Assembly (NCBI GenBank): GCA_013368325.1
Contig: JAACJK010000128.1
Span: 18,949-82,948, forward strand
Length of the DNA: 64,000 bases
Reading direction: 5' to 3'
Source: Ephemerocybe angulata
Taxonomy: Eukaryota; Basidiomycota; Agaricomycetes; Agaricales; Psathyrellaceae
The notes under the pieces were generated by a model. The model made no database searches and was not told where the DNA came from. It was given only the letters and a program-made list of their open reading frames with translations. A program made the position numbers and the translations under genes. This document shows positions 1 to 10,713 of this stretch, piece after piece. Within the stretch, counting starts at the first letter, position 1; every line of letters begins with the position of its first letter.

Positions 1-1344
1 AATAAGCCAGCCAGATAAAGACGCGCTTCGCGATTGAGGCATCTTCATCCGATTGTGCCTCGATGCGCTCCATAGTAAGGTGGTACATGTCGTAGAGTTT
101 AGAGGGTAACTTCTCCAGGCATTTGAAAAGGCTGTTGATTGAGCGCGAGGACCGCAAAGAATCCATTTGGAGGCTCGCCAGAAGAAACCTAGTCAAAATT
201 GTAAGGTTCGGTACACTTGCCTGCTTTCAGTTCGGCTCCTAATACTCACATGCCTTTGGACTTCTCCTTGACCTGGTCGCACAATCGCTTGGTCAAGGTA
301 GAATCCCCTCGGAGTATTGCTTTGAGACTAACACTCTTATTGATCTTGTGCAATACAAGCAGTTCGATGTCGCCCGTTCGAGCCTGTATGTTCACGAAGA
401 TAGCTTTTGGCGTGTAGCTGGTAAAAAGGTCCAAAGGCCGCGAAACAATCATGAGATTGGCGCCCAGAGAAGGCAAGGTTTCAAGCAGTGCCTCCTTGAT
501 ATCGTCGTCCACCTCATCCAGCCCGTCGACCACAATGAATACTTTCGTCAAGGCACGGCAGGCCTCTCGCAGACCTTGGATCATCTCGGGTTCCGTGATC
601 TTCTCCTTCGTTCGTTGTGCCCGACGGCAGATGGGTGCAACATGTCTGTAAGCCACATCATGCGATTCCACCAATTGGCTCAGCAACGATGCGAGGATTT
701 GATGATAGGTCCGCCGCTCGCTGTATCGGAGGTATGCGTATACCACAGAGACATCCTTTCGTTCCTGGAACCGATTTTGGAGATCGTGGACAGTTACAGA
801 CCTGTCAGAGGACTCGCTCAGTCGTCGATGAGATTGAACTTAAGAAAGAACACTCACACTAGAACGGTCTTCCCTGATCCCGCTGTCTCAGCCAGTGAAG
901 AGTTAAGCTTACCATAGGACGAACTATGCAAGGAAAATACACGTACGTAGGCCTGTTCCCCAGATGATAACGAACTCGTCTTCCACGAATTGACGGAATT
1001 CCTCCGACTTCAGAAACGATGTGACAGTGTTGGCGGTGCGTTGAGCGAGGGCGGTCAAATGGATCTGGCGATAGCTAGGTCCTTCGAGCCAGTTAAGCAC
1101 GACGTCAACGCTAACTTCTGGAGAGGTCAGGCTTTTGTCAGATCCAACTGTCAACTGGCATGGCACCTTCGTCTTCAGGGCCTTCTCGTAAATAATAATT
1201 GGTTATGTTCACATTATCCCTTCCAACCGTGGTTATGTTTGCCGTCTGGATGGAGAAGTCGTGAGCACCAGAAAGGACCTGGCTACGTGCTCGATCAGCT
1301 ACAGTACATGATCGATGAGTTCCTGGATCCACCTCAACGACCAT
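1..1344 (-). CDS. NLR-like STAND protein with NACHT-type NTPase (3' end outside window)
   Basis: Intracellular STAND-class signalling ATPase, partial. Exons read as 1344-1167, 1117-947, 882-858, 801-~251 and ~190-1. The first exon carries a short motif (GAHDFSIQTANITTVGRDN), followed by a linker with VLNWLEGPSYRQIH. The P-loop is split by the 946-883 intron and joins to GTGLPGSGKTVL. Next come a hydrophobic strand with the Walker B-like VFIVVDGLDE and a sensor-like LMIVSRPLDLF, then the start of the helical lid (CLEKLPSKLYDMY). The C-terminal sensor (WD or ankyrin repeats in this family) is beyond the edge. The start at 1344 is the first in-frame ATG before the motif; the frame stays open to 1521 but has no better ATG. 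The family is known from fungal self/non-self recognition and programmed cell death; the role here is inferred. Confidence 0.8.
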
Positions 1345-1900
1345 TGCTCGTACCTTGAATGGAAAAGAGGCTCGATTGTGTGTCCATGGTCTGCTTGTCG
1401 CAAAACCGTCCGAGTCGAGTACAAAGCGAGGAGGAGGCGTATACAAGACTGCTCGGGGCACAGCCGCTGCCAGTGTGCTCTGTTGCCACTGCGGCCCACG
1501 GTCAGCAGACCGTGGCAACATGATTAGCGCCCAAAGGACCTGGCGGCGCCCGCGACATCCGAGTCATCGTTTCCGGTCTTTGGCCGCGCTACCCTTGATC
1601 TTGCTGTGAAAGCCTAGTGAGGACCGATAGAGAGCCATTGCGGGTATTGCGGAATTCGGGCTGGATTTATTCAGCAAGACTCAATTACATGTCGTGTCAA
1701 GGCGCTTCAGCGGCAGATCGTAGTAACGGATCCCCTGACTGCGATCTGCCGCTGCTGAAACCCTATTCATTAGCACCCCGCCGCTGATAGAAGTATAGAT
1801 ATAATGCCTTCTGGGATCCATATTTCTCCCTGAAAACACTCAGGACGTTGGTCTCAACAGCCCAGAAATTTCCGAGCTCGCTATTCAGTTGCCCAGAAGC
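1345..1900. other. Intergenic region between divergent genes
   Basis: This stretch separates the minus-strand NLR-like gene from the plus-strand secreted precursor. It holds a TTAGCGCCC element at 1524-1532 and, near 1700-1760, two opposed copies of a GCGGCAGATCG-like segment forming an imperfect inverted repeat. No convincing coding frame is present. Confidence 0.5.
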
Positions 1901-2330
1901 ATGCGACTCCTCTCGTCCATCCTCCTTCCCCTAGCCCTTGCCCTCTTATCCACTATCACGCTTATACAGGGATATGCGGTATGTTTTCGGTACTATCAAG
2001 GCTTCTCCCTTATATTCCGCTGACTTCTGACCATCACAGGATGGCGACTCGAACGAGCTGACCTCTCGAGCTATGGAAGGAACAGAAGATATTCTAAGCC
2101 TCCGGGAGCTACTTGAAGACCTTTCAACGCGCGAGATTCTCGACGAGCTTCAAGAACGCCTTTACCTCGAGAGAAGGGGCCAGAAGATACACCCAACGGG
2201 GTTCAGACTTGGTATCACGAGGAACTGGGCAAGTAAATGGTACTCAGGCTCGGGCAAGCCGAAGTTCAGTGATGCGGTTAAAGCAAAGCTGAAGGAGAAG
2301 AAGAAGGCATCGAAGTCAAAAACGAGGTGA
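1901..2330 (+). CDS. Small secreted precursor with uS3-like C-terminal peptide
   Basis: A two-exon gene (1901-1978, 2040-2330) encoding about 122 residues. Residues 1-26 form a classic signal peptide: one Arg, a long Leu/Ile core, ending QGYA. Next is an acidic helix made of two nine-residue repeats, SLRELLEDL and STREILDEL, then [11 protein letters not shown]. The remaining ~50 residues begin [17 protein letters not shown] and continue WASKWYSG, ending in a Lys-rich tail. That segment closely matches the conserved N-terminus of bacterial or plastid ribosomal protein uS3. The RR just before GQK is a possible Kex2 site, which would release a peptide starting exactly where mature uS3 starts. 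Gene structure and signal peptide are seen directly; processing and function are inference. I do not recognise a named family for the whole protein. Confidence 0.75.
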
Positions 2331-2758
2331 AAGCATGGGGGGCGTCGAGAGATGCTGAGGGAGGATAGTACTGTACATTTGTCACTAGTCGCTACTTTTT
2401 CAAGCGAGCTTCAAGTTCTTCACGCATCACCGTTGTATTCCATGTGCCTGCATATATACATCAGTGGTTAGCCTACTGGAATAGCTACACTAATCCACGT
2501 AAACGCAGGCATGGCCTGGGGCAATGTTAGTTTTCTGTCTGCAGTGCTCTGTCTCAAGAGGTAACCAGGCGCCCTAGTAGCGCCATCATCGTTTGCCGTT
2601 ACTCCGCAGTAGCCGCAGGCTTCTGATAATCGCCATTGATCAAAGCTTGTCTCTAACGTTCGAGAGGACCTCGCTAGCAGCAGACGTAGCATCTGTTCTC
2701 CCCCGTTCTTGTTCCCTCTCACACTTCATGACACCGAGGACCCATCTTCAGACGCAGG
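2331..2758. other. Intergenic region
   Basis: Holds the 3' flank of the secreted precursor and the promoter of the NIPA-type transporter. No coding frame with recognisable content was seen on either strand. Confidence 0.5.
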
Positions 2759-4291
2759 ATGGTTGAAGACAAATACATTGGCCTGGCACTCGCAGTGTCG
2801 GGTACTCTAGCCATCGGGGCTAGTTCCATTATTACCAAGAAGGTGAGAGCAGTTTACCTGGACACCTACCATCTCCTCACTCTTGGTCACTTTAGGGCCT
2901 GAACGATGCAGCCAAGAAATCATCATATGGAAAGGCAGCCTCAGAAGACATGTCGTACTTCAAGAATCCGATTTGGTGGGCGGGAATGTCAGTTCGTGCG
3001 TGATCCATCGAGATAGGTTTGAACGATGGAAGTTAACGGGTTCTCCAGTCGTTCTAGGAGAATGTGCTAAGTATTCTCCTCTATTCTTCTTCTAGGGCTC
3101 ACACTAGTTCCAGTCGCCAACTTCGCAGCCTACACTTTCGCACCGGCAATTTTGGTCACCCCTCTCGGCGCACTCAGCGTGATATTCGGCGCCGCACTCG
3201 CCTCCTTCCTGCTTAACGAAACCCTTGGACACCTAGGCCGCCTGGGATGCACCCTATGCCTGCTCGGGTCTCTCATCATTGTCCTCCACGCACCGTCAGA
3301 CAAGGAAGGGATCGACTCTGTCGAGGTGTTCCTCTCCTACGTTCTACAGCCCGGATTTCTGCTCTTCTCCTTCACGGCCCTGGTGTTCTCACTCATCATG
3401 ATATTCCTCGTGGCACCAAAGTATGGACGAGCGAACCCTGCAGTGTATGTCTCAATATGCTCGGTGGCCGGCTCGGTATCCATCATGGCAATAAAGGGCT
3501 TTGGGCTGGCCCTCAAGCTGACACTCGCCGGGAACAACCAGTTCACGCACCTCGTTACCTACGTATTCGGAGCCACCATGGTCGGGTGCATCATCGTCCA
3601 GATGAACTACTACAACAAAGCCCTTGACATGTTCCCAACCAACTTGTACGTTCTCTGCAAATACCCGTTATCATGGCTCACCTCGAGGCTCTCCAGGGTA
3701 AACCCAATTTACTACGTCTTCTTCTCAACCGCCACGATCGTGGCCTCCCTCATCCTCTTCCAGGGCTTCAACACCTCCGACGCCGCGGGTGCCGTCTCCC
3801 TCCTAGCGGGCTTGGTAGTCACCTTCCTCGGCGTGCACCTCCTAAACTTCTCCCGCGTACCCGACCCTCCAATCGACTACGACCACGCCCCTCCGCACTC
3901 GGCGCTTGAAAGCGGGCTGATGAACCCCCGCCTCAGCTTGCAGGGGGGGTCGTCCATTGACGGCTGGGCAGGCATCGGAGTCTCCCCTGGTGGACCCCGG
4001 AGCGGTCATGGCCGCCAGACCCGGGCAAGTACCTTGTTCGGTTCGATCGATGAGAATGAGGCAGGGGGTGACCGTGTAGGACTGCGGAATCTGAGGGAAG
4101 AGGAGGAGACAGAGGAAGACGACGACGATGACGACCTTGCGTTGAAGTATGATGAGCGAACCCGGTTGACTGCGAAGAGTATGGGTACCGGACACCCAAG
4201 TCTGAAGGGCCCTGCAGGTCACAGGGATCAAAGTCGGTCAGCTATCCCAGGGAGTGCTTCGGTCACGGATTTGCGGACAGTCTCTAGATAG
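2759..4291 (+). CDS. NIPA-type magnesium transporter (DUF803 family)
   Basis: Multi-pass membrane protein of the NIPA/DUF803 Mg2+ transporter family. Exons read as 2759-2842, 2896-2995, 3049-3063, 3114-3645 and 3697-4291. Diagnostic stretches are IGLALAVSGTLAIGASSIITKKG at the start, NFAAYTFAPAILVTPLGALS, VNPIYYVFFSTATIVASLIL, and about nine hydrophobic segments. The third exon is only 15 nt. The 51 nt intron at 3646-3696 lacks an in-frame stop, so a naive reading frame runs through it and would insert 17 false residues; removing it restores the conserved N-L-V-N-P-I-Y. The C-terminal ~120 residues are a hydrophilic cytosolic tail with an acidic EEEETEEDDDDDD run. The product is probably in the plasma membrane or endosomes. 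Confidence 0.88.
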
Positions 4292-4938
4292 TTTATCTCC
4301 CTGGTTGTGGGACCTTGATAATGCTGCTGCTGCGGGCTTCAACGTTCCAAGTTCCAACTCTAAGCTAGGTCGACGATGCTGATGTGGCAACGCTCACAAT
4401 TCGAAGGGCCATCGATCATCCGCAATTCCAATTAGCGCCCGAACGCCGCTGCTTCCGCCGATCTATTTGTGGAAACATGAAACAGTGAGTTGCCCTCCGT
4501 GTGCCTGTCAGGAAGTTCTTAATGCACCAGTTGCAACGGTAGGGTGAGGCGAGTGGGAATACTTCCAGAGAGCTGGAGCGTTAGATTCCACGGGACCAAT
4601 TTGTGTTTCTCTGGCGCAGGTTTATGGGGTGCCAGTCGACTTAGTCGAGTAGTATTAGCGGTATCAAGAGTCCGGGGATATACCTATGTCAAAACAAATA
4701 GAAAAGAGACGGAGGCCTGAATCTACTACGTATACGAGTTGCGACCGTCCATGAAAGCACTAGTCAAAGAATGCAGAACATTGCAGGAGGTATCATTGCA
4801 AGTCGGAGCAGTCGTGCAGCGAAAAAGTCCCAAAGAGAAAATGCCCAAAATCATTTCAGTAAACCAACACTGGGTAATGCGCAATTATAGCTCCCAGTCA
4901 CGTCCGAGAGCAAAGAGCGCGATCCGACGATCCAACCA
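4292..4938. other. Intergenic region between convergent genes
   Basis: Shared 3' flank of the transporter and the KRE9-like gene. It contains a TTAGCGCCC element at 4432-4440. A 67-codon open frame at 4739 has no supporting features. Confidence 0.5.
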
Positions 4939-5752
4939 TTAGAGGGCAAGGGCCAAAGCCAAAGCCGACGATGCGACGGCGACAGCCGTTCCCAACATGA
5001 AGTTTCCGGGGGCCATAGCACCGTTGCCCGCCGTGGACGTGCCAGCAGTGGTGTTCTTCGCAGTGCTAGTCTGGTTAGCGTTAGCAGCAGCGGTGGTGGA
5101 AATCGGGGCCTTGGTGGTGGACGCAGAGGTCGTAGAGGCGCTGGTAGTCGTCGTGGTCGTGTTGGTGGCGCCAGTGGCAGAGCCGCCAGCGGTGGCAGGA
5201 GGTGCAACAGCCTTGGACGGGTCAACGAGCTTTCCAGTACCCCAGGGCACGGGGTCGTTGGTACCAGGCTGAGTGGGGTTCGCCGGCTCAGTGGTCTCAC
5301 CAGTAGCCGAGGCGATGGTGAAGCGAGTGGTCCAGGTCTTCACGCCGGCTGCGCCAGTGGCCGTGAATTGATAGAAGTAGATGTTGGAGTTGGGGGTGAC
5401 TTCGGGGCAGGGGTAGTTGAAGCGACCGTCAGTGGTTCCGTCTTGTGCTGTCGCGACGGCTAAAAGGGGGAGGTACGGTAACGCATGTCAGATCGGTAGC
5501 GCGACATGTGAGGGAACCGAAAAACTCACTCGTGAGGTGCACCATGGCAAAGTTGTCACCGGTCATGAGCTGGATGGACATATCCTTCCAGGCAGTCGTC
5601 GAGTCCTTGTCGCCTTCCCAAGAGACAGTGCAGGTGGTGCCGGCATTGAATTTAGTGCCAGGGCCAGGTTCGCTGGGGGTGACATCGGCGCGTACGACGC
5701 CAACAAGGGCGGCGGCGGCAAGGATAGTTGGCAATGAGAACTTGGCGAACAT
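4939..5752 (-). CDS. KRE9/KNH1-type GPI-anchored cell-wall protein
   Basis: Two exons, 5752-5531 and 5459-4939, separated by a 71 nt intron. The N-terminus is a signal peptide (LPTILAAAALVGVVRA). It is followed by a ~95-residue domain of the KRE9/KNH1 N-terminal type (Ser-Thr-rich GPI-anchored membrane family): PGPGTKFNAGTTCTVSWEGD, ATAQDGTTDGRFNYPCPEVTP and SNIYFYQFTA are the usual landmarks. A Thr/Ser/Ala-rich, O-glycosylation-prone stalk follows, and the protein ends in a hydrophobic GPI-addition tail (VASSALALALAL). It likely sits at the outer plasma membrane or wall. Relatives are linked to beta-1,6-glucan assembly; that role is not shown by the sequence here. Confidence 0.87.
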
Positions 5753-6595
5753 TTTGACGAGTGTATTGGTGAGGATAGAGCTGTTGAAGTATTAGCATAA
5801 TGGTTGAACATGGTTCGAACTGGTCGTACCTTAGGTATAGATGGTTGTGAGTAGGCTTTTCTGGTTGACAATTAGGTATAGAGGTCCAAGGGTAGTAGAA
5901 AAGAGTGACGGGAAGCAGAGACTAAAAGAATGGGGGGGGAGCAACACAGGCTGTCCGGTTGCAGGTATAAGTAAGAAAAGAGGAGCTTTCGACGCCCCGT
6001 CGCCAGCATGGCGTTGCCGCTTATGTTCAACCTCCGCTCAACACGAGTCCGTTGCGGTTTTCTCACCAGGCAGATCATTGCCATTTGATTGCCAGAGCCT
6101 ATTCAACGCTTCATAATCCTTCCTGAGGTACTACCTGGTCTAGGGTCTCTTACCCACTCACTGCCCAGGACCACTCAGAATATACATAGCCAGTTGAAAA
6201 GGCGCTAATTTGAAGAGATCGCAGATAGGGAACCCTTTCAACCAAGGGGAACGGTCGCCGTCTTCCCCGGATCGCATCAATGTCCCGCGAAGCAATGTCA
6301 AAATCTGAGGTTATTTTTACATATTGACCTCTTTGCAATGATCAGGATGTGTAGGTATCAAGGGGTGAAATGGTCCTCAAATGTAAGAGAAAGCGGAGTG
6401 TGATTGTAGCCGAGAGAAAGAGAGAAAGTTCAAAGTCCACCGAATGAAGCATCCGTTAAAGCCATGCCACCACAACCCTAGGCTTCCCCTGCTCCTCATC
6501 CTCACAGTCCCACCCGAACGGACTTAAAGGACAAGATCCCCAGGACCAGGGGCTAGTCCACCACCTGTAGCTCCAAATTGCGACTGTGTGCTGCC
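5753..6595. other. Intergenic region
   Basis: 5' flank of the KRE9-like gene and 3' flank of the PH gene. A GGCGCTAA fragment lies at 6201-6208. No supported gene was seen. Confidence 0.5.
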
Positions 6596-8376
6596 CTATC
6601 TCGACCGGAAGGTATAAACAGGTGAGTCCGACCGCGTCTGCCTCATCTTCGAAGGCGCACTCCAGGTCGACCGCTTCTTCCCATCGTGCCTACTCCAAGT
6701 CCCAAGACTCGTGGTGCTACCATTGCGACCCGCATGTGTATGGAGGTGGCGGTGTTCATGACGGTGGTGGTGGACATGTCCGCTGCTCCCTCCAGCGGGG
6801 GGAGGACGGGCGGGGCTGTGGCAGAATGTGCAAGTGCTGTGTACCCCTACGGAATCGCCATCGTCGTCCGGTTCAGGGTAGCGTTCCGAATCCAGAGGGC
6901 TCATGTCACGGTTACTTTCCTTGTCTCTATGGTTCCGGCCTATAAAGTAGGGAGTGTATGGTCTCCACGTACTAGTAGAGAACGAGAGGGGGGCCGGCTG
7001 GGGACTTTCGCTTGCGGGCCAAGGGATTGGCTGCGAAGGGCTGATGGGAGGCGCTTGGACATTTGCTGCTTCATGGCTCGCGTAGTCAAGGTTCAAGAAG
7101 GGCACTTGTCCCGGATATTCAAGCAAGTATCTCATCGCCTGGCCAAAAGTTAGAGACGTAAACACAGAGCAAGATATAGGCGATGAGAAGGAGCACTCAC
7201 AGACAACCAAATTTCATGGCTTTCCTCTGACACAGCCGTGATCTTCAGCTCCCTATTCGCCGTGGATATCACCATGCTTTTCCGGTGCCATATGTTGGGA
7301 GGAAACGGATTGGAATCCGATATGGACAGCACTCCTTCAATAAGCACACTCTTGAACCTCGTCTCTGGTGTGTTCGGGGAGCCGGGCGCTTTGGAGCTCC
7401 AACACAACGTTCTCGTATATGGGTTAACCCAGAAGAACCGCTTGTTCCGCGTGCGCGTATGCCCACTCCCAATGACCTTCCGCGTGTACTTGTAGAGGAA
7501 CTCCCCGACCATAATCTGCGTAATCGCATGGCTCACGGCAGGGTCTATAGATGGCTGGACAATATTGCTGTGAGCTTCGGACCTGCGGTGCATGGATGGG
7601 TTTAGGGTTGCAGTGACTGGTGGAGGATACCGGCCTGGAAAAGAGGATGGTCGGATGGACGAGATAGACGACCTTCTAGGTCTCCTCGAGCTTTCATTCT
7701 GGGCGGAAGGAAGCGAACTCGACGAAAATCTCGTTCGCTCTTGGTGTGGCGATTCCACGCTGTTGAGTGAGGGAAGGGACAGGTTGGAACTGTGGATGTA
7801 CCCAGATCTTCTTGTCTCGACTGAACTGTGGGGTCTCGGGGACGGTATACCTCTTTCGGTGGGTCTGACTGTAGAATGTTCAGCAACCTAGAATTAACCG
7901 ATCCAAATGGAAAACTCACTTTGAGTCTGACTTCCTGACCCATAATTGTTGATGGTGGTCTTGAACTTGATGACAGTACTGTCTCCTCCAACGAACTTTC
8001 CCTTCTCAAGGTTGAAGTCATGGGCGCCACCGAAGATTTGTGAACCTCCCTCAGGCTGTTGGTCTATAAGGAGGTTAACCGCGTTCCTTTAACACAAGTG
8101 ACACGTTATATATCTACCTTGAGAATCAGTTGGCCTTGCCTCTGCCATCATCGTTGCATTCTTCGAGATAAGTACGCTGCGAGGGCGCTGGGATTGAGGG
8201 GATGAGTACAGCCCTCGAATGAGGGTTTGGAGGTGCCCTTCGATATGCGTTTCGGCCATCCGCCCAGCGTGGTAAGGTGTTTGGGTCACGGGTGAGGCGC
8301 TTTCTCGAAACTGTTGTCGACGGAGGACTTGGAAGTCTTGGGCCATCCGCACCGGTCTTGGACCACGTATTCTCAT
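6596..8376 (-). CDS. Mcp5/Num1-type PH-domain protein with NLR-associated N-terminal motif
   Basis: Exons 8376-8118, 8063-7920, 7868-7201 and 7138-6596 splice in frame to about 537 residues. Residues ~245-365 form a PH domain of the Mcp5/Num1 (cell-cortex, phosphoinositide-binding) type: IMVGEFLYKYTRKVIGSG, NKRFFWVNPYTRTLCWS and SHEIWLSAMRYLLE. Exon 2 encodes a motif (GGAHDFNLEKGKFVGGDST, then TTINNYG) resembling the N-termini of both NLR-like proteins in this window. Between motif and PH lies a Ser/Arg-rich linker. The tail is Pro- and His-rich (HHHRHEHRHLHTH). Normal Num1/Mcp5 proteins are much longer and have coiled coils, which are absent here. An earlier exon cannot be excluded; 8376 is the first ATG in the frame that splices cleanly. 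Membrane recruitment is inferred from the PH type. Confidence 0.72.
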
Positions 8377-8949
8377 TAGATAGGATAGGTGCGGTTTTCG
8401 GCTCCCGAGGATCCTGGTTGTCCTTCGCGTCGCGTTCGCTGCACTGGGCCAGTATCAACTCGCGTTGCGGTTTCCACCAGGTGTCTGAATCCCCTCTGTG
8501 ACGTCCATTCTTCCGCTACTCAACCGCTGATATTGAGAGAATGGACAACATCCAGGCAAAGGTTGCAAGATACGATGGCGCCGACATGTGGGTACGATGC
8601 ATTTGAAAATAGCAGATGGAGGATGCACTGTGGTTGTTGCAGAGAAGCGAAGTTGACTCCGGAGTTTTGTCGGCGAAGAAATTGTGATGTTTGTTTGTGT
8701 TAGGGCTTGAGGCTCCAGCGGGCGCTTATTTCAAACGTCGCACTTGATCGGGCTTTAGGAGGTCGCAATCCACCCGTTAGAAGTAAAGGTCTACTTTAGA
8801 ACTTTTGAGGAGCGTCACTATTACAGGAGCTATATAGTAGTACCAAGGTCCTTCAAATACCTAGATTTATTCCTCAAGCCTTTCCTTCGCAAGTCCCAAC
8901 GATGACAGCAGTAGCTGCAGATGCTGCTGACATTGGGGGAAACAGTCGA
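8377..8949. other. Intergenic region
   Basis: Promoter side of the PH gene and 3' flank of the first lectin-like gene. Contains GGGCGCTTA at 8720-8728. Short open frames overlapping 8126-8512 could hide a 5' exon of the PH gene, but none joins convincingly. Confidence 0.4.
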
Positions 8950-10340
8950 CTAGGGGTGTTGCACTACGTATCAGCATAAGTGTGCCGCGCAATTAGAATA
9001 CGCTTTAAACATAATTACCTTTCTCAAATACCCAGTACTGCTCCTCGTGATGATAAAGGTGGACCTTCGTTCCAGGGGCCTTGCCCCACGCTAGCAGGTG
9101 TGGAGCGAGCAAAGTCGAAGGAACACGTAACCTAAATGTACCCTCCGTCAGTAGTGTACCTCCGCTTAGTTTAAGTCTATGGTTACGCACAGCACTCCTT
9201 CACGCTTACACGGCTCTCCATCGATATATTTCCGGGTGATATCCCATGCAAATGGCTGGTCTATTCCGACAAGGAAACTTTTTTCATTGGTAGCAACATC
9301 CCCCTCGATGCCAAGATATCTCCCAGTGAAGTGATTTCTGAGAAACCAGGTGCCCGTGCCACTTGGTATCGCCTCCCACTACAGACGGAGGAATATGTGA
9401 ATTCATGAACTAGCGGAATAACTGGCGTGACCCACCTTCTGGTTTCGTCCTTCGTTGTATTCATGCCCAGAAACTGTTGAAAGCAAAATTATGTTAGTAC
9501 AGGACGCTGACCTGGAGTGAGTTACCACGCCTTACCAGCCCCAGACGCTTCCAAATGAAGGACGGTCCCGGCGAAGGAGGAGACAATCCTGTACAGGTCT
9601 CCTGGGATAATTGGTAGCTTGGATTCGATATCTAGAAGGAAAGAGGCGCCCGTCGTTACCAGCTTCACATCGCCTAAGATCTAGATAGTGTACGCCGTAC
9701 GTACCAGGGCTTAGGATCCACTTTTGATTCGACCTGTCATGAGAAATGCAGCTCATGATTGTTCGGCGCCCCTGACCGATTTCCATGTCGAGAACAAGTC
9801 TGGTAAATGGGACCCATAATCTAGGGCACCATACTGTAAGTTCTACCGGATAACTGCTTATATTTATAAGAGAGGTTCACTTAGCCCAGCCCTTTGCATC
9901 TCGCTCCACCCGCCAGGTGAACGGGTGGGTCGTGGCTTTGATAATCTCGTGCTCTTCGATAATAACATCAAGATTGTGCCCGAGGTATCGTCCTGTCTCA
10001 GTGTTCTTAAAAGTCCACAGACCATTTGTTGAAGTCGCTTCCCACTTAAAATAGCGGCACATGAGTAAGGCCCTAGGAAATCGACTTGATCCCTTGGTGA
10101 TATTGTGGCGGCACTCACCACTTGAAACGGGGTGCCTGCGTATCTCGTTCTCCCCACAACTTCCCCCATGCGTGAGCCGTTAGCAAGCTGTATTCTGATT
10201 ATTCTGAAAGGCATTGAGTATGACTCACCTGTGTTCGTGTCTGGGTCGACAGTGAGTGGCGCTCCAGTCATAACATTTATAAACGCATAGGATCTTCCGG
10301 AATCGAGCTGATTCTCGCGAGGTCCTGCATCAGTCGTCAT
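8950..10340 (-). CDS. Two-repeat beta-trefoil (ricin-B-like) lectin, copy A
   Basis: First in transcript order from the left of a five-gene minus-strand array. The start MTTDAGPRENQLDSGRSY is shared in form by all copies, and there is no signal peptide, so the product is likely cytosolic like many mushroom lectins. Two related halves are visible: the first has KNTETGRYLGHNLD, HPFTWRV and the Q-x-W-like SNQKWILSP; the second has RNHFTGRYLGIEGD, PFAWDI and QYWVFEK. About ten short exons. The last exon after QYWVFEK adds only VQHP before the stop at 8950-8952. The trefoil assignment rests on repeat spacing and QxW-type signatures. Glycan binding is expected for the fold, but the ligand is unknown. 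Confidence 0.68.
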
Positions 10341-10423
10341 GTTGGCCTTCAGAATTAGGCTTCTTCTGCTGGGCTTGGTGCTTGAGTAGTCTGACAGACG
10401 AATGCAGAGAGAAGAGACAGATG

Positions 10424-10474
10424 GCCAAATCGCATCCGATAATCAGAGTGGTGAACATTGTTTGCGAAAGTTGA
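10424..10474 (-). promoter_or_regulatory. Lectin-array promoter cassette, copy A
   Basis: Shares the cores CGCATCCGATAATCAGAGTG, GTTTGCGAA and GTTGACGTGTG with the other array members and sits 84-134 bp before the start codon. It is the only copy in which the leading CTTATC (a GATA-type site, GATAAG in gene sense) has become CAAATC. Confidence 0.7.
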
Positions 10475-10713
10475 CGTGTGTGTAGTGTGGTCCAGGGTTT
10501 AACCGGTATTCCACTCAGAAGCTCATATTCCGAGAAGCAAATTTGAATGTAGAGAGAAAGAGACAGCGAGTACTAGTTACGCGAGCTACATATCATCGGG
10601 CCCTTGCGGGCTGATCCCCAGCTTCAACTCCTCGAGTTTCTCCTTTGAAAGACCCAAGGATAATATAAATTGTTGTAGATGCTCAGGCTCTTGGCATCGT
10701 GGAAAGCATTGGA

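Noticed and set aside
5417..5795. Overlapping plus-strand open frames across the KRE9-like gene
   Set aside because: They are antisense shadows of a gene with signal peptide, domain and GPI tail on the minus strand.
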